Counted from the first letter of the stretch, positions 16,515 to 26,975 are shown. The stretch: 64,000 nt of DNA from Acidiphilium iwatense (GCF_021556475.1 NZ_JAKGBZ010000007.1:1-64000), one strand, 5' to 3'. Notes: generated by a model from the sequence alone, not told the origin. Made by a program: numbers and translations.

Positions 16515-18368
16515 ATGGCCGGTCTGTTCGACGATGACGATGCGAATGGCCGTCAGCCGGCGGACGTGCCGCCGCCGAGCGGCCCCTCGCTGTTCAACGA
16601 CGAACTCCCGATGCCGGAGCCTGAGCCGGTCCATGCGCAAGCCTACCGGGTTCTCGCCCGTAAATATCGCCCCACCAATTTCGACGATCTGATCGGCCAG
16701 GACGGGCTGGTCCGCACCCTGCGCAATGCTTTCGCCATGGGCCGCATCGCCCATGCCTTCATGCTCACCGGCGTGCGCGGGGTCGGCAAGACCACCACGG
16801 CGCGCATCCTCGCTCGCGCGCTGAACTGCACCGGGCCGGACGGGCAGGGCGGGCCGACACCCGACCCGTGCGGCGTGTGCGACAATTGCGTCGCCATCCT
16901 CGCCGATCGCCACCCGGACGTGATCGAGATGGACGCGGCATCGAATACCGGCGTCGACGACGTGCGCGAAATCATCGAAGCGACGCGATTCCGCCCGATG
17001 ATCGCGCGGACCAAGGTGTTCATCATCGACGAGGTTCACATGCTGTCGCGCAACGCATTCAACGCGTTGCTGAAAACGCTGGAAGAACCGCCGCCGCACG
17101 TGAAATTCGTGTTCGCCACCACCGAGATCCGCAAGGTGCCGGTCACCGTTCTGTCGCGCTGCCAGCGCTTCGACCTCAAGCGCGTGCCGGTCGACGTGCT
17201 GACCGCCCATTTCGGCCGGGTCGCCGCGCGGGAATCGATCGCGATCGAGCCCGAAGCGCTGGATGCCATCGCCCGCGCCGCCGACGGCTCGGTGCGCGAC
17301 GGATTGTCGCTGCTCGATCAGGCAATCGCGCGCGGCGCTGACGACGGCGCGGTCATTACCGGCGCGCTGGTTGCCGAGATGCTCGGCCTGGCCGATCGCG
17401 GCTTCGTGTTCGACCTGATCGAAGCGGTCGCCGGCGGCCTTGTTGCCGAAGCGCTCGGTGTGATGGACCGCGCGCATCAGCGCGGCGCCGATCCGGTCAT
17501 GCTGATGCAGGATCTGCTCGGTCTCGCGCATACGCTGTCGCGGCTGAAATCGATCCCCTCGCTCGCCCATGGCGGCAGCCTGCCGGAGCTGGAACGCACG
17601 CGCGGCGCGGCATTGGCCGAGCAGCTTTCGATCCCCTGGCTCGGCCGGCTCTGGCAGATGCTTCTCAAGGGCATTGGCGAGGTCGAACAGGCGACCGACC
17701 GGCGCGCCGCTGCCGAGATGATCCTGGTCCGCCTGTGCTTCGTCGCCGATCTGCCGCCGCCGGGCGAGTTGGTGCGCCGGCTTTCCGGCGAAACCGCCGC
17801 AACCAAAACGCCGCCCTCGATATCGCGATCAAACCCAGGCCCCGGCGCGCGCGCCGTGGTCAACGGTCCGCCGATCGCCGATGCCGCGCCCGGTGCGTCC
17901 CCGAGTCTCGCGCGATTCGAGGACGTCGTCGCCCTCGCCGGCGCGAAACGCGATGCCTGGCTCTCCGCCCATCTGCGCCACGATGCGCGGCTGGTGCGGT
18001 TCGCGCCGCCGGTGATCGAACTCAACCTGTCGCCCGCCGCGCCGCGCGACCTTGCTTCGCGGCTGGCCGCACTTCTCGAGGCCGAAACCGGCCGGCGCTG
18101 GACCATCGCCCTCTCGCGCGAGGCGGGTGCGCCCAGCCTCGCCGAAGCCGAAGCCTCGGCACTCGACGCCGCCCGCGCCGATGCGCTCGCCCACCCGCTG
18201 GTGCAGGCGATTTTCGCCGCGTTTCCGGGCGCGAAGGTCGAGAGCGTGCATCGCGAGAAACCTGAAGCCGAACCCGACTCCGCATCCGTCCCGCTTGCCG
18301 AGCCGCCGCCAATATCCGATGAGGATTTCGACAGCGACTACCCCGCCGACATGGAGATTGATCGATGA
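16515..18368 (+). CDS. dnaX: DNA polymerase III subunits gamma/tau
   Basis: 617-residue clamp-loader ATPase. The N terminus has a short acidic extension, then [20 protein letters not shown]. Walker A is [20 protein letters not shown], the four zinc cysteines are in NCTGPDGQ...DPCGVCDNC, Walker B is [20 protein letters not shown], and [11 protein letters not shown] follows. The variable C-terminal third is Ala/Pro-rich with tau-like domains. It overlaps ebfC by ATGA in the conserved dnaX-ebfC-recR arrangement. Confidence 0.96.
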   Translation: MAGLFDDDDANGRQPADVPPPSGPSLFNDELPMPEPEPVHAQAYRVLARKYRPTNFDDLIGQDGLVRTLRNAFAMGRIAHAFMLTGVRGVGKTTTARILARALNCTGPDGQGGPTPDPCGVCDNCVAILADRHPDVIEMDAASNTGVDDVREIIEATRFRPMIARTKVFIIDEVHMLSRNAFNALLKTLEEPPPHVKFVFATTEIRKVPVTVLSRCQRFDLKRVPVDVLTAHFGRVAARESIAIEPEALDAIARAADGSVRDGLSLLDQAIARGADDGAVITGALVAEMLGLADRGFVFDLIEAVAGGLVAEALGVMDRAHQRGADPVMLMQDLLGLAHTLSRLKSIPSLAHGGSLPELERTRGAALAEQLSIPWLGRLWQMLLKGIGEVEQATDRRAAAEMILVRLCFVADLPPPGELVRRLSGETAATKTPPSISRSNPGPGARAVVNGPPIADAAPGASPSLARFEDVVALAGAKRDAWLSAHLRHDARLVRFAPPVIELNLSPAAPRDLASRLAALLEAETGRRWTIALSREAGAPSLAEAEASALDAARADALAHPLVQAIFAAFPGAKVESVHREKPEAEPDSASVPLAEPPPISDEDFDSDYPADMEIDR

Positions 18369-18688
18369 AAAACCTCGCCGGATTGATGAAGCAGGCCCAG
18401 CAGATGCAGCAGACCATGCAGGAGATGCAGGCGCGGCTGGAAGCGATCGAAATCCAGGGCGAATCCGGCGCCGGACTGGTCCGCCTGACCCTGTCTGGCA
18501 AGGGCGAACTCAAATCTGCCGCGATCGATCCGAAACTGCTCGACCCCAACGACGCCGAAATGCTCCAGGACCTTATCGTTGCGGCCCACCGCGACGCCAA
18601 ATCCAAACTCGAATCCGTCACCGCCGCCGAAATGCAGAAAGCCACCGGCGGCATGAGCCTGCCGCCGGGGCTCAAGCTGCCGTTCTGA
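18365..18688 (+). CDS. ebfC: YbaB/EbfC nucleoid-associated protein
   Basis: 107-residue DNA-binding dimer, recognisable from [20 protein letters not shown] at the N terminus, the central beta hairpin [20 protein letters not shown], and the C-terminal [13 protein letters not shown]. It binds and bridges DNA and is almost always found between dnaX and recR, as here. Coupled to dnaX by ATGA; recR follows after 16 bases. Confidence 0.95.
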   Translation: MKNLAGLMKQAQQMQQTMQEMQARLEAIEIQGESGAGLVRLTLSGKGELKSAAIDPKLLDPNDAEMLQDLIVAAHRDAKSKLESVTAAEMQKATGGMSLPPGLKLPF

Positions 18689-18704
18689 CATCCTTGCTCC
18701 GTCC

Positions 18705-19298
18705 ATGACCGGCCCTGAGATCGAGACCTTGATCGGGCTGATGGCGCGATTGCCCGGTCTGGGGCCGCGTTCCGCGAGGCGAATCGCGTTGCGGCTGTTG
18801 AGCGAACGCGAGCAGCGGCTGTTGCCGCTGATCGGCGCGCTGAGCGTGGCGGCGGAGCGGGTGCGGGTGTGTTCGGTGTGCGGCGGCCTGGACAGCCGCG
18901 ACCCTTGCGCGATCTGCGGCGATCCGGGCCGCGAACCGATGATTTGCGTGGTCGAGAGCGTCGCCGATCAATGGGCGCTGGAGCGGGCGTCGATCTATCG
19001 CGGGCGCTATCATGTGCTGGGCGGCCTACTGTCGGCGATCGGCGGGCGCGGGCCCGAGCAACTGGGGGTGCCGAAACTGATGGCCCGGCTCGACGGATCG
19101 GTGCGCGAGGTGATCCTGGCGTTGCCGGCGACGGTGGATGGCCAATCGACCGCGCATTATCTGACCGAGCGGATCAAATCCTTCGCGATTCCGGTGACGC
19201 GGCTGGCGCAGGGCGTGCCGGTGGGCGGCAGCATCGAAATTCTCGACGAGGGCACGCTGGCCCTGGCGATGTCGGCAAGGCGCGCGGTGCCGGGGTGA
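18705..19298 (+). CDS. recR: Recombination mediator RecR
   Basis: 197-residue protein of the RecFOR pathway that loads RecA at gaps. It has the helix-hairpin-helix MARLPGLGPRSARRIALRLL, the Cys4 zinc finger CSVCGGLDSRDPCAICGD, and the Toprim domain ICVVESVADQWALERASIY...HVLGG. Length is normal. Its TGA overlaps the GTG start of the following membrane protein gene (GTGA). Confidence 0.97.
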   Translation: MTGPEIETLIGLMARLPGLGPRSARRIALRLLSEREQRLLPLIGALSVAAERVRVCSVCGGLDSRDPCAICGDPGREPMICVVESVADQWALERASIYRGRYHVLGGLLSAIGGRGPEQLGVPKLMARLDGSVREVILALPATVDGQSTAHYLTERIKSFAIPVTRLAQGVPVGGSIEILDEGTLALAMSARRAVPG

Positions 19299-20395
19299 CG
19301 CTGGTTCGGAGTGGCCGCGATCTTCGGGTCGATTTCTTTCGCGGCATCGCCCTGTTCTGCATTTTTCTCGACCACATTCCGCACGATGCGCTGGCGCGCT
19401 TCACCGTGCGCAACCTCGCCCTGAACGACGCGACCGAGATTTTCATCCTGCTCGCCGGCTATGCCGCCGCTCTGGTCTATGGGCGCAAGCTAGACCGGGT
19501 CGGGCCGATCTCGGCCGGGGCTGATATGTGGAAGCGCACCTGGACGCTCTATATCGCGCATATCTTCCTGTTCGCGATCTTCGTCGCGGAAGTGGCGGTG
19601 TGTGCCGCGCTCTTCGGCCATCCCGAGTATATCGCCCAGATCGGCCTCGTTCATCTGGCGAAGGCGCCGCTGGCAGCGATGGCGGAGGCGGTGCCGATGC
19701 TCTACCAGCCCGCCTTTCTCAACGTGCTGCCGCTTTATGTGGTGATCATGGGCGGCGTCGCGCCGTTCCTGATTCTGCTCCGCCGGCCCCGGATTCTGCT
19801 GGCGGCGAGTTTTGCGCTCTATGCCGGCGCGCGGATATTTGGCTGGAACCTGCCGACCTGGAGCGGCCATGGCTGGTTTTTCAATCCGTTTACCTGGCAG
19901 TTCCTGTTCGTGCTGGGAATGCTGTTCGCGCGTTTCGGGCGACCGAACCTGCCTGGAGTGTCCACCGATATCGTCGCGGTGCTGCTGCTGGCGGTGGGCT
20001 TCGCGATCCTGCTCACCACCTGGATCGAGCCGTCGCTCGCCCGGCATGTGCCGCCGGCGATCCGCCCGCTGATCCGCGATATCGACAAGACCGGCCTGCA
20101 TCCGTATCGGCTGGCCTCGATTCTGGCGCTCGCCTGGCTTGCCGCGCGCTACGTGCCGCCGGGGGCGGCGTTTCTTTCCGGGCGCGTCGGATCGGTCTTC
20201 GTGCTGATCGGCCAGCACGGGCTGAACACCTATTGCGCCAGCATTCTGCTCTCCTTCGCCGGACGGGTCGCACTGGAGCGCGACCCCGGCTGGGTCTCGC
20301 AGATCATCGTCAATCTCGCGGGGCTTGCCGCCCTGTTCGCGGTCGCCGCGATCGGCGCGTGGTACAAGGTGAAAGATGCGAAACCGGCTGGTTAG
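19295..20395 (+). CDS. opgC: OpgC-family membrane protein (acyltransferase-like)
   Basis: 366-residue integral membrane protein with about ten transmembrane segments. The start DLRVDFFRGIALFCIFLDHI and the following NDATEIFILLAGYAAALVYG are typical of OpgC, which succinylates periplasmic glucans, and of the wider acyltransferase-3-like group. Starts at GTG 19295, overlapping the recR stop. The substrate is unknown; other glycan or exopolysaccharide modification is equally possible. A GDSL hydrolase follows with a 20-base overlap, so the two may act together on a glycan. Confidence 0.8.
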   Translation: MTLVRSGRDLRVDFFRGIALFCIFLDHIPHDALARFTVRNLALNDATEIFILLAGYAAALVYGRKLDRVGPISAGADMWKRTWTLYIAHIFLFAIFVAEVAVCAALFGHPEYIAQIGLVHLAKAPLAAMAEAVPMLYQPAFLNVLPLYVVIMGGVAPFLILLRRPRILLAASFALYAGARIFGWNLPTWSGHGWFFNPFTWQFLFVLGMLFARFGRPNLPGVSTDIVAVLLLAVGFAILLTTWIEPSLARHVPPAIRPLIRDIDKTGLHPYRLASILALAWLAARYVPPGAAFLSGRVGSVFVLIGQHGLNTYCASILLSFAGRVALERDPGWVSQIIVNLAGLAALFAVAAIGAWYKVKDAKPAG

Positions 20396-21110
20396 GGTAC
20401 ACACCCTTAGTCTTTTGCTCCCGTTTCTGCTCCTGCCAGCGGCGGTATGGGCGGCGCCGCCCGCCTGTCCGCCGGCGCCGGTGCAGCAACTTGCACTCCC
20501 GCATCTGAAAGCCGCGCTGATGGCGGGCGAGCCGGTGGTGATCGCCGCTCTCGGCTCGTCCTCGACCTGGGGCGCGATGGCGCATGACATCGCCGATTCC
20601 TATCCCGCCGAATTGCAGGACGATCTTGCGACCGCGCTACCGGGGGCCGAGATCAGCGTGATCAATCGCGGCATCAGCGGCGAGGATGCGCGGCGCGAGG
20701 ATGCGCGGATGGCGCGCGACGTGCTAGCCCTGCGCCCGACCGTGGTGATCTGGCAGGTTGGCGCCAATGCCGCCGCACGGCGCGAACCGGTCGGGCAATT
20801 CAGCCTGCTGGTGCGGCGCGGGCTGCGCCGGCTCCGCCATGCCCGCGCGGATATCGTGCTGATGGACAATCAGCGCTCGCACCACCTGCTCGCCTCGCCC
20901 GAGAATGCCCGGATCAATGCGGCATTGGCCCGGCTCGCGCGGCGCCATCATGCCAGCCTGTTCTCGCGCGACGCGCTGATGCGGGCGTGGCAAGCTTCCG
21001 GCGCCCGGCTCGACGATTTCCTGGCATCCGATGGTTTGCACATGAACGATCGCGGCTACGCCTGTACCGCCGCCGCCCTGGCACGGTCGATCACCGATGC
21101 GGTGCGGTAG
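20376..21110 (+). CDS. Exported SGNH/GDSL-type hydrolase
   Basis: 244-residue protein with a signal peptide (LSLLLPFLLLPAAVWAAPPA, cleavage after AWA). The serine block is VVIAALGSSSTWGAM (S in GSSS instead of GDS), block III is VVIWQVGANAAARR, and the Asp/His pair is in FLASDGLHMNDRGYACTAAA. It probably removes or transfers acyl groups from a periplasmic carbohydrate. The start overlaps the end of opgC by 20 bases. Catalytic class is inferred from the motif pattern. Confidence 0.82.
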   Translation: MRNRLVRVHTLSLLLPFLLLPAAVWAAPPACPPAPVQQLALPHLKAALMAGEPVVIAALGSSSTWGAMAHDIADSYPAELQDDLATALPGAEISVINRGISGEDARREDARMARDVLALRPTVVIWQVGANAAARREPVGQFSLLVRRGLRRLRHARADIVLMDNQRSHHLLASPENARINAALARLARRHHASLFSRDALMRAWQASGARLDDFLASDGLHMNDRGYACTAAALARSITDAVR

Positions 21111-21115
21111 GGACG

Positions 21116-21325
21116 TCATACGGAAAGATTGAGCAGCGACCCGCGTGGCGAAGGCCCGGAGCCGACGGGTGACGGGGGTGCCGGCGGCAGCCCGGAGGAG
21201 GTGGGCCGCGGGCCGATGGTGGGCGCCATGCGCAAGGGCGGTGTGCCGAGAGCGGTCGGTCCGATCGGCGAGGCGAACGCGGAGAGGGTAACGGCTGAAA
21301 TCATGATGATGAGGATAATCGTCAT
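21116..21325 (-). CDS. Possible small exported Pro-rich peptide
   Basis: 69-codon frame starting with a hydrophobic, signal-like MTIILIIMISAVTLSAFASP, then a Pro/Gly/Ser-rich tail. No strong ribosome-binding site is visible and I recognise no family. The ATG lies four bases from a CtrA-type box. It may be a real small secreted peptide or chance; the opposite strand frame is less protein-like. Confidence 0.3.
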   Translation of the reverse strand: MTIILIIMISAVTLSAFASPIGPTALGTPPLRMAPTIGPRPTSSGLPPAPPSPVGSGPSPRGSLLNLSV

Positions 21326-21328
21326 TTC

Positions 21329-21344
21329 TTAAAAATGGGTTAAC
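21329..21344. promoter_or_regulatory. CtrA-type binding box
   Basis: TTAA-AAATGGG-TTAAC matches the CtrA consensus TTAA-N7-TTAAC exactly. It lies 83 bases before the FzlA-like gene and just upstream of the small minus-strand frame. The site is inferred by consensus only. Confidence 0.5.
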
Positions 21345-21426
21345 GGAACCCGTAACGCCATCGATCTTAAGGTGCATTTTCCGGCAAATGCTTGCGTCAT
21401 GAACGCTAGGTGCCATAAGGCGGGAC

Positions 21427-22095
21427 ATGCGAATCCTCTATCATCTCCCGTTATCGCCCTATGCGCGCAAGGTCCGGCTGGTTCTGGCGGAAAAGCGCCT
21501 GCCCTTCGAATTGCGCGTCGAAAAGACCTGGGAGCGCCGGCCGGACTATCTGGCGATGAACCCGGCCGGCACCGTGCCGACCCTGACCGAGGATAACGGC
21601 CTCGTCATCCCGCATTCCAATACGATCTGCGAATATCTCGACGAAGCCTATCCCGATATCTGCCTGGTCGGCCGCACGCTGGGCGAGCGGGTGGAGATCC
21701 GCAGCGTCGCCGCCTGGTTCGACGAGCGGTTCGCCCAGGAGGTCTCGCGCAATTTGCTCTACGAGAAGGTGATGAAGCAGGCGTCCAGGCGCGGCGCGCC
21801 CGACGCGGCGCGGCTGCGGGAAGGCTACGCGGCCTTGCGCACCCATCTTGCCTATATCGGCTGGCTTGCCGAAACCCGGAAATGGCTGGCCGGCGCCAAT
21901 CTGTCGCTCGCCGATTTCGCCGCCGCCGCGCATCTCTCGGCGCTCGATTTCATCGGCGATATCGACTGGTCGATCGCTCCGGCGGCGAAGGAGTGGTACG
22001 CGCGGATGAAATCTCGCCCGTCCTTCCGCGCTCTGCTGGCCGACCGGGTCTCCGGCATTGCGCCGCCGCCGCACTACGCCGATCTCGATTTCTGA
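21427..22095 (+). CDS. Glutathione S-transferase fold protein, possibly FzlA
   Basis: 222-residue GST-like protein: thioredoxin-fold N terminus ILYHLPLSPYARKVRLVLAE, MNPAGTVPTLTEDNG with the cis-proline loop, and SNTICEYLDEAYP. The C-terminal helical domain contains ANLSLADFAAAAHLSALDF and ends HYADLDF. The alphaproteobacterial FtsZ-binding protein FzlA is a GST homologue whose extreme C terminus is needed for function; the conserved-looking tail and the upstream CtrA box make FzlA a reasonable guess, but an ordinary GST is not excluded. Confidence 0.75.
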   Translation: MRILYHLPLSPYARKVRLVLAEKRLPFELRVEKTWERRPDYLAMNPAGTVPTLTEDNGLVIPHSNTICEYLDEAYPDICLVGRTLGERVEIRSVAAWFDERFAQEVSRNLLYEKVMKQASRRGAPDAARLREGYAALRTHLAYIGWLAETRKWLAGANLSLADFAAAAHLSALDFIGDIDWSIAPAAKEWYARMKSRPSFRALLADRVSGIAPPPHYADLDF

Positions 22096-22101
22096 TCGGA
22101 C

Positions 22102-23118
22102 ATGGCGCGCATATTATTGACCGGTGGGGCGGGGTTCATCGGGTCGCATACGGCGGTGGTGCTGCTGGAGCGCGGCTACGATGTTGTTCTGCTGGATAAT
22201 TTCTCGAACGCGGCGCGCGACGTGCCGGAGCGGCTACGGCGGATCACCGGCATGACGGTGCCGTTGATCGAGGCGGATATTCGCGACGAGACGGCGATGG
22301 CGGCGGCCCTGGCGGCGTTTCCGGTCGATGCCGTGATCCATTTCGCGGCAAAGAAGGCGGTGGGCGAGAGCGAGGCGGACCCGCTATTGTACTATGATGC
22401 GAACATCGTCGGCACGGTGCGGCTGTTATCGGCGATGCGGCGCGCGAGCGTCGGACGGATCGTGTTTTCGTCCTCGGCGACGGTATATGGCGAGCCGGAT
22501 CGCTGCCCGATCGCCGAGGATGCCGCGCTGCGGGCGGCCAATGTGTATGGTCGCACCAAGCTGGTGATGGAGGGAATGATCACCGATCTGGTGCGCACCG
22601 GGGTGATGGATGCGGCGGCGGTGCTGCGCTATTTCAATCCGGTGGGGGCGCATCCGTCGGGGCTGATCGGCGAGGAGCCGCGCAGCGAGCCGGCGAATCT
22701 GATGCCGTATCTGTGTCAGGTGGCGGAGCGGAAACGGCCGCATCTCAACGTGTTCGGCGCCGATTACAAAACGCGCGATGGGTCCGGGGTGCGCGATTTC
22801 ATCCATGTCATGGACCTGGCCGAGGCGCACGAGGCGGCGTTGCGGCGGGTGCTGGCGCGGGACGGCGATTTCGCCGTCAATCTCGGCACCGGGGTGGGAT
22901 ATTCGGTGCTGGAAATGGTCGCGGCGTTCGAGGCGACGACCGGCGTAAAAGTTCCTTACAAGATCGCGCCGCGACGGGCCGGCGATATCGCGGAATGCTA
23001 CGCCGATCCGTCTCTGGCCGCCGATTTGCTGGGCTGGCGTGCCGGGCGCGGCGTCGAGGACATGTGCCGGGACGCGTGGCGCTGGCAGAGCCGCGCCGCG
23101 CTGACCAACGGTGAATAA
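22102..23118 (+). CDS. galE: UDP-glucose 4-epimerase
   Basis: 338-residue extended SDR interconverting UDP-glucose and UDP-galactose. The NAD loop is ILLTGGAGFIGSHTAVVL; VIHFAAKKAVGES and FSSSATVYGEPDRCPIAED carry the catalytic Ser/Thr region; YGRTK gives Tyr and Lys; YFNPVGAHPSG and DGSGVRDFIHVMDLA are GalE-specific. It overlaps the following glycosyltransferase gene by eight bases, so the product likely feeds a surface polysaccharide. Confidence 0.93.
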   Translation: MARILLTGGAGFIGSHTAVVLLERGYDVVLLDNFSNAARDVPERLRRITGMTVPLIEADIRDETAMAAALAAFPVDAVIHFAAKKAVGESEADPLLYYDANIVGTVRLLSAMRRASVGRIVFSSSATVYGEPDRCPIAEDAALRAANVYGRTKLVMEGMITDLVRTGVMDAAAVLRYFNPVGAHPSGLIGEEPRSEPANLMPYLCQVAERKRPHLNVFGADYKTRDGSGVRDFIHVMDLAEAHEAALRRVLARDGDFAVNLGTGVGYSVLEMVAAFEATTGVKVPYKIAPRRAGDIAECYADPSLAADLLGWRAGRGVEDMCRDAWRWQSRAALTNGE

Positions 23119-24238
23119 GCATCTCGTTTATCTGATCGGCGAGGACTGGTTTTTTGCCTCGCATTTTCTGGCGCGGGCACGGGCTGCGCGTGATGCGGGA
23201 TGGCGCATTTCGGTGCTGACGCGAGCGGGCGAGACGGCGGCTGCGCTACGGGAAGATGGGTTTTCGGTGATCGGAGTGGATTTCGTCCGCGCCCGGCTGA
23301 ACCCGGCGGCGGAATTTTTGCTCCTCGCGAACATCGTGACCCAGTACCGAAATCTGCGGCCCGATCTGGTGCATCACGTTGCGCTCAAGCCGATTCTGCT
23401 GGGCAGCATCGCTGCGCGGATCGCAAAAGTGCCGGCGATCGTCAACGCGCCGGTGGGGCAAGGGTTCGTGTTCGCCTCGGACACGCCGAAGGCGCGCCTG
23501 TTGCGGCCGTTGGTGCGGATGGCGCTGCGCGCCACGATCGGCGCGCGCGGCGCCTATGCGGTGTTCGAGAATGACGAGGACCGGGCGGCGATGGTCGCCT
23601 CTGGCGCGGTGCGGCGCGAAAACGCGGTGCTGATTCCCGGTGCCGGGGTCGATCTCGCCCGATTCCGCCCCCATGAACCGCCATCGGAGCCGGTGCGGGT
23701 GGTGCTCGGTGCGCGGATGCTGCGCGACAAGGGGGTCATCGAGTTCATCGAAGCCGCCCAAATCCTGAACAATCGGGGTCTGGACGCCGACTTCATCCTC
23801 GCGGGCGCGCCCGATCCGGGGAACCCGGCGTCGCTGACCGGAGAAGAAATACGGGCGGCGCGGGGCGTTCGCTGGATCGGCAAATGCGACGACATGGCCG
23901 GTTTGCTGGCCTCGTCGCATATCGCCTGTCTGCCGTCCTACCGGGAAGGTCTGCCGAAATTTCTGCTCGAAGCGATGGCGTCGGGCCTGCCCTGTGTGGC
24001 GACCGATGTAACCGGCTGCCGGGATGCGGTGATCGACGGCGAGACCGGATTGCTGGTGCCGCCGCGCGATGCGCGGGCTTTGGCGGAGGCTCTGGCCCGG
24101 TTGATCGGCGATGCCTCGCTGCGCGCGCGCCTGGGTGCGGCCGGCCGGGCGCGGGCGCAGCGGAAGTTTGCCGATTCGGTTGTTTGCGACCGGACGCTTG
24201 CGGTCTATGAACGCGCGATCGGACAGGGAGTTTCATGA
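23111..24238 (+). CDS. Glycosyltransferase family 4 protein
   Basis: 375-residue GT-B glycosyltransferase. The N-terminal half includes HHVALKPILLGSIAARI and VVNAPVGQGFVF-like acceptor-side sequence (seen as IVNAPVGQGFVFASD). The nucleotide-sugar half has VVLGARMLRDKGVIEFIEAA, and the EX7E region SYREGLPKFLLEAMASGLPC followed by VATDVTGCRDAV. This resembles WcaA/Pgl-like first sugar transferases, acting at the inner membrane face. Donor and acceptor unknown. Coupled to galE upstream and creA downstream (ATGA). Confidence 0.88.
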   Translation: MNKHLVYLIGEDWFFASHFLARARAARDAGWRISVLTRAGETAAALREDGFSVIGVDFVRARLNPAAEFLLLANIVTQYRNLRPDLVHHVALKPILLGSIAARIAKVPAIVNAPVGQGFVFASDTPKARLLRPLVRMALRATIGARGAYAVFENDEDRAAMVASGAVRRENAVLIPGAGVDLARFRPHEPPSEPVRVVLGARMLRDKGVIEFIEAAQILNNRGLDADFILAGAPDPGNPASLTGEEIRAARGVRWIGKCDDMAGLLASSHIACLPSYREGLPKFLLEAMASGLPCVATDVTGCRDAVIDGETGLLVPPRDARALAEALARLIGDASLRARLGAAGRARAQRKFADSVVCDRTLAVYERAIGQGVS

Positions 24239-24723
24239 TGCGGCGGTTTCTGGCTGGATGCGTGATGGCGGCGGCGTTGATCGGCGCGGCATCTATGATG
24301 TTTGGCGCGACGATAGGCGTCGCGCGGGCTGAGACGCGGGTGGGCGCGGTTTCGACCAATTTTCGGCTGTTCGGCGCCAACGACAAGGTCGTCGTCGAAC
24401 GGCTGGACGATCCGAAAATCCCGAACGTCGCCTGCTATGCGAGTTTCGCGAAAACCGGCGGGGTGAAGGGCAGCCTCGGGGTCGCGACCGATCCCTCGCG
24501 CTTCGGCCTCTCCTGCGTCGCGACCGGGAAGGTGACGATTCCGGCCGGGTTGCCGCGCAAGAAGCAGATCGCGGCGATTTCGGCTTCGTTTCTGGTCAAG
24601 CATTTCAACCTGTACCGGCTGGTCGATCCCGACCACAAGGCGCTGGTTTATCTCCTGATCAGCACGAAAATCATCCATGGCTCGCCGGCCAATGCAGTCT
24701 CGGCGGTGCCGGTGAGCGGTTAG
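24235..24723 (+). CDS. creA: CreA family exported protein
   Basis: 162-residue protein with a signal peptide ([20 protein letters not shown], then ARA). The mature domain matches Cre[41 protein letters not shown] and [12 protein letters not shown]. CreA is periplasmic and of unknown function. It overlaps the glycosyltransferase by ATGA and is followed by purH after 13 bases. Confidence 0.9.
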   Translation: MMRRFLAGCVMAAALIGAASMMFGATIGVARAETRVGAVSTNFRLFGANDKVVVERLDDPKIPNVACYASFAKTGGVKGSLGVATDPSRFGLSCVATGKVTIPAGLPRKKQIAAISASFLVKHFNLYRLVDPDHKALVYLLISTKIIHGSPANAVSAVPVSG

Positions 24724-24736
24724 GAAGGTCAGTGTG

Positions 24737-26329
24737 ATGAGCGACGTGGTGGCGATCGAACGGGCGCTGATTTCGGTATCCGACAAGACCGGGCTGGTCG
24801 AGCTCGGCCGGGCGCTGGCGGGCAAGGGGGTGGAGATCCTGTCCACCGGCGGCTCGGCACGGACCCTGCGGAATGCGGGGGTTCCGGTGGTCGAGGTGGC
24901 GGACTACACCGGCGTTCCCGAAATGCTGGACGGGCGGGTGAAGACCCTGGTGCCGAAAATCCATGGCGGGATTCTGGGCCGGCGCGATCTGCCGGAACAT
25001 GTCGCGCAGATGGCACAGCACGGTATCGCGCCGATCGGCCTGGTGGTGGTCAACCTCTATCCGTTCGAGCAGACCGTCGCGAAAGGCGCCGAGTTCGCCG
25101 AATGCGTCGAGAATATCGATATCGGCGGGCCGGCGCTGATCCGCGCCGCCGCGAAGAACCACGATTTCGTCGCGGTGCTGACCGATCCCGCGCAATATCC
25201 CGATCTGATCGCAGCCCTCGATGCGGGAGGAACCACGCTGGCGCAGCGGCGCCATTTCGCGGCGACCGCCTATACCCGCACCGCGAGCTACGACGCGGCG
25301 ATCGCCACCTGGTTCACCGCCCGAAATGGCGATGCCGACCCCGATCTGCGGATGAGCGAGACGGTGCCGCCGCAGACCGGCGAGGTGTTTCCCGCGCGCC
25401 TCGCGATCGCCGGGCTGAAGCGCCAGGCGCTGCGCTATGGCGAGAACCCGCATCAGGTTGCCGCCTTCTACGCGACCGGCGAGCGGCACGGCGTCGCCAC
25501 CGCGCGGCAGGTGCAGGGCAAGGAACTGTCCTACAACAACATCAACGACACCGATGCCGCCTATGAATGCGTCGCCGAGTTCGACCGGCCGGCGGTGGTG
25601 ATCGTCAAGCACGCCAATCCGTGCGGCGTGTCGCTGGGGGCGGATCTCGCGAGTGCCTGGGACCGGGCGCTGGCCTGCGACACGGTGAGCGCGTTTGGTG
25701 GGATCATCGCGGTGAATCGCAGGCTGGATGCGGTGTCGGCTGCGAAAATGGCGGAGATTTTTTCCGAGGTGATCATCGCGCCGGATGCCGAGCCCGAGGC
25801 GATCGCGCTGCTCGCGAAAAAGAAGAACCTGCGGTTGCTGATCGCGGGCGGGCTGCCCGACCCGGCGGCGCCGGGGCTCGCGTTCCGCAGCGTCGCCGGC
25901 GGGTATCTGGCGCAATCGCGCGACGCCGGGCGGGTGACGCGCGAGGCGCTGACGGTGGTGACCCAGCGCGCGCCGAGCAACGCCGAGTTCGAGGACATGA
26001 TTTTCGCGTTCCGGGTCGCCAAGCACGTGAAATCCAACGCGATCGTCTACGCCCGCGCGGGGACGACGACGGGGATCGGCGCCGGGCAGATGAGCCGGGT
26101 GGACAGTTCGCGGATCGCGGCGCTGAAGGGCGGCGATGCGATCGCGGGCTCGGTCGTCGCGTCCGACGCGTTCTTCCCGTTCGCCGACGGGCTGGAAGCG
26201 GCGATCGCGGCCGGGGCGACTTCGGTGATCCAGCCTGGCGGGTCGATCCGCGACGCCGAGGTGATCGCGGCGGCGGACCGGGCGGGGATTGCCATGGTGT
26301 TCACCGGAATGCGGCATTTCCGGCATTGA
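24737..26329 (+). CDS. purH: Bifunctional AICAR transformylase / IMP cyclohydrolase
   Basis: 530-residue enzyme for the last two steps of IMP synthesis. The N-terminal MGS-like cyclohydrolase domain starts [20 protein letters not shown] with [13 protein letters not shown] and [17 protein letters not shown]. The C-terminal transformylase has [28 protein letters not shown] and [21 protein letters not shown] chose ATG 24737 over GTG 24734 because GAAGGT lies about eight bases upstream. Length is normal. Confidence 0.97.
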   Translation: MSDVVAIERALISVSDKTGLVELGRALAGKGVEILSTGGSARTLRNAGVPVVEVADYTGVPEMLDGRVKTLVPKIHGGILGRRDLPEHVAQMAQHGIAPIGLVVVNLYPFEQTVAKGAEFAECVENIDIGGPALIRAAAKNHDFVAVLTDPAQYPDLIAALDAGGTTLAQRRHFAATAYTRTASYDAAIATWFTARNGDADPDLRMSETVPPQTGEVFPARLAIAGLKRQALRYGENPHQVAAFYATGERHGVATARQVQGKELSYNNINDTDAAYECVAEFDRPAVVIVKHANPCGVSLGADLASAWDRALACDTVSAFGGIIAVNRRLDAVSAAKMAEIFSEVIIAPDAEPEAIALLAKKKNLRLLIAGGLPDPAAPGLAFRSVAGGYLAQSRDAGRVTREALTVVTQRAPSNAEFEDMIFAFRVAKHVKSNAIVYARAGTTTGIGAGQMSRVDSSRIAALKGGDAIAGSVVASDAFFPFADGLEAAIAAGATSVIQPGGSIRDAEVIAAADRAGIAMVFTGMRHFRH

Positions 26330-26402
26330 GGTCGATGCCACGGATGTCTAAAACTGCGCCGGATTGAAAAACCCTGGATTGAACAGGCGATTTGGAGGAA
26401 AG

Positions 26403-26930
26403 ATGGACGCGCTACTAGTCATCGACGTGCAATGCGGCATGTTCGCCGATCCGGCGGTGCAGCCGCATGAGGGCGAGGCCGTAGTCGGGCGGATCGCGCG
26501 GCTGATCGACGCCGCCAGGACCGCCAAGGTGCCGGTGATCTTCGTGCAGCATGACGGCGGGGCGGGCGACGTGCTGGCGCGCGGCGAGCCGGGCTTCGCG
26601 TTCCGCCCGGAACTCGCGCCGCGAGACGGCGAGCCGGTCGTAGTCAAGCGCTTCTGCAGCGCGTTCCAGGAGACGGATCTCGCCGATCTGCTGGCGGCCT
26701 GGGGGATCGGGCGGGTCGCGGTCTGCGGCATGCAGACCGAATATTGCATCGACACGACCTGCCGCTCCGCCTTCGAACGGGGGCTTGAGGTCACGCTGAT
26801 CGGCGATGCGCACACCACCTTCGACAGCGACGCCATGCCGGCCGCCGCGATCATCCGACATCACAACGCGACGCTGAATGGCGGTTTCGTCGCGGTGCGC
26901 CAAGCCGAGGCGGTCCGGTTCGGCGATTGA
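26403..26930 (+). CDS. Cysteine hydrolase of the isochorismatase family
   Basis: 175-residue hydrolase. The catalytic triad is visible: Asp in [12 protein letters not shown], Lys in [11 protein letters not shown], Cys in [17 protein letters not shown]. The family covers nicotinamidases, ureidoacrylate and other amidohydrolases; the substrate cannot be assigned. ATG 26403 has a good GGAGGAAAG site. Monocistronic between purH and the convergent cytochrome gene. Confidence 0.88.
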   Translation: MDALLVIDVQCGMFADPAVQPHEGEAVVGRIARLIDAARTAKVPVIFVQHDGGAGDVLARGEPGFAFRPELAPRDGEPVVVKRFCSAFQETDLADLLAAWGIGRVAVCGMQTEYCIDTTCRSAFERGLEVTLIGDAHTTFDSDAMPAAAIIRHHNATLNGGFVAVRQAEAVRFGD

Positions 26931-26975
26931 CTCAGGGTCGGGAATCGCAACGACGTTTACGAATCGTGCCTTCGG

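Noticed and set aside
15408-17570. 720-codon minus frame including NudC
   Set aside because: Only the part up to 16316 is NudC; the rest is antisense to ffs and dnaX.
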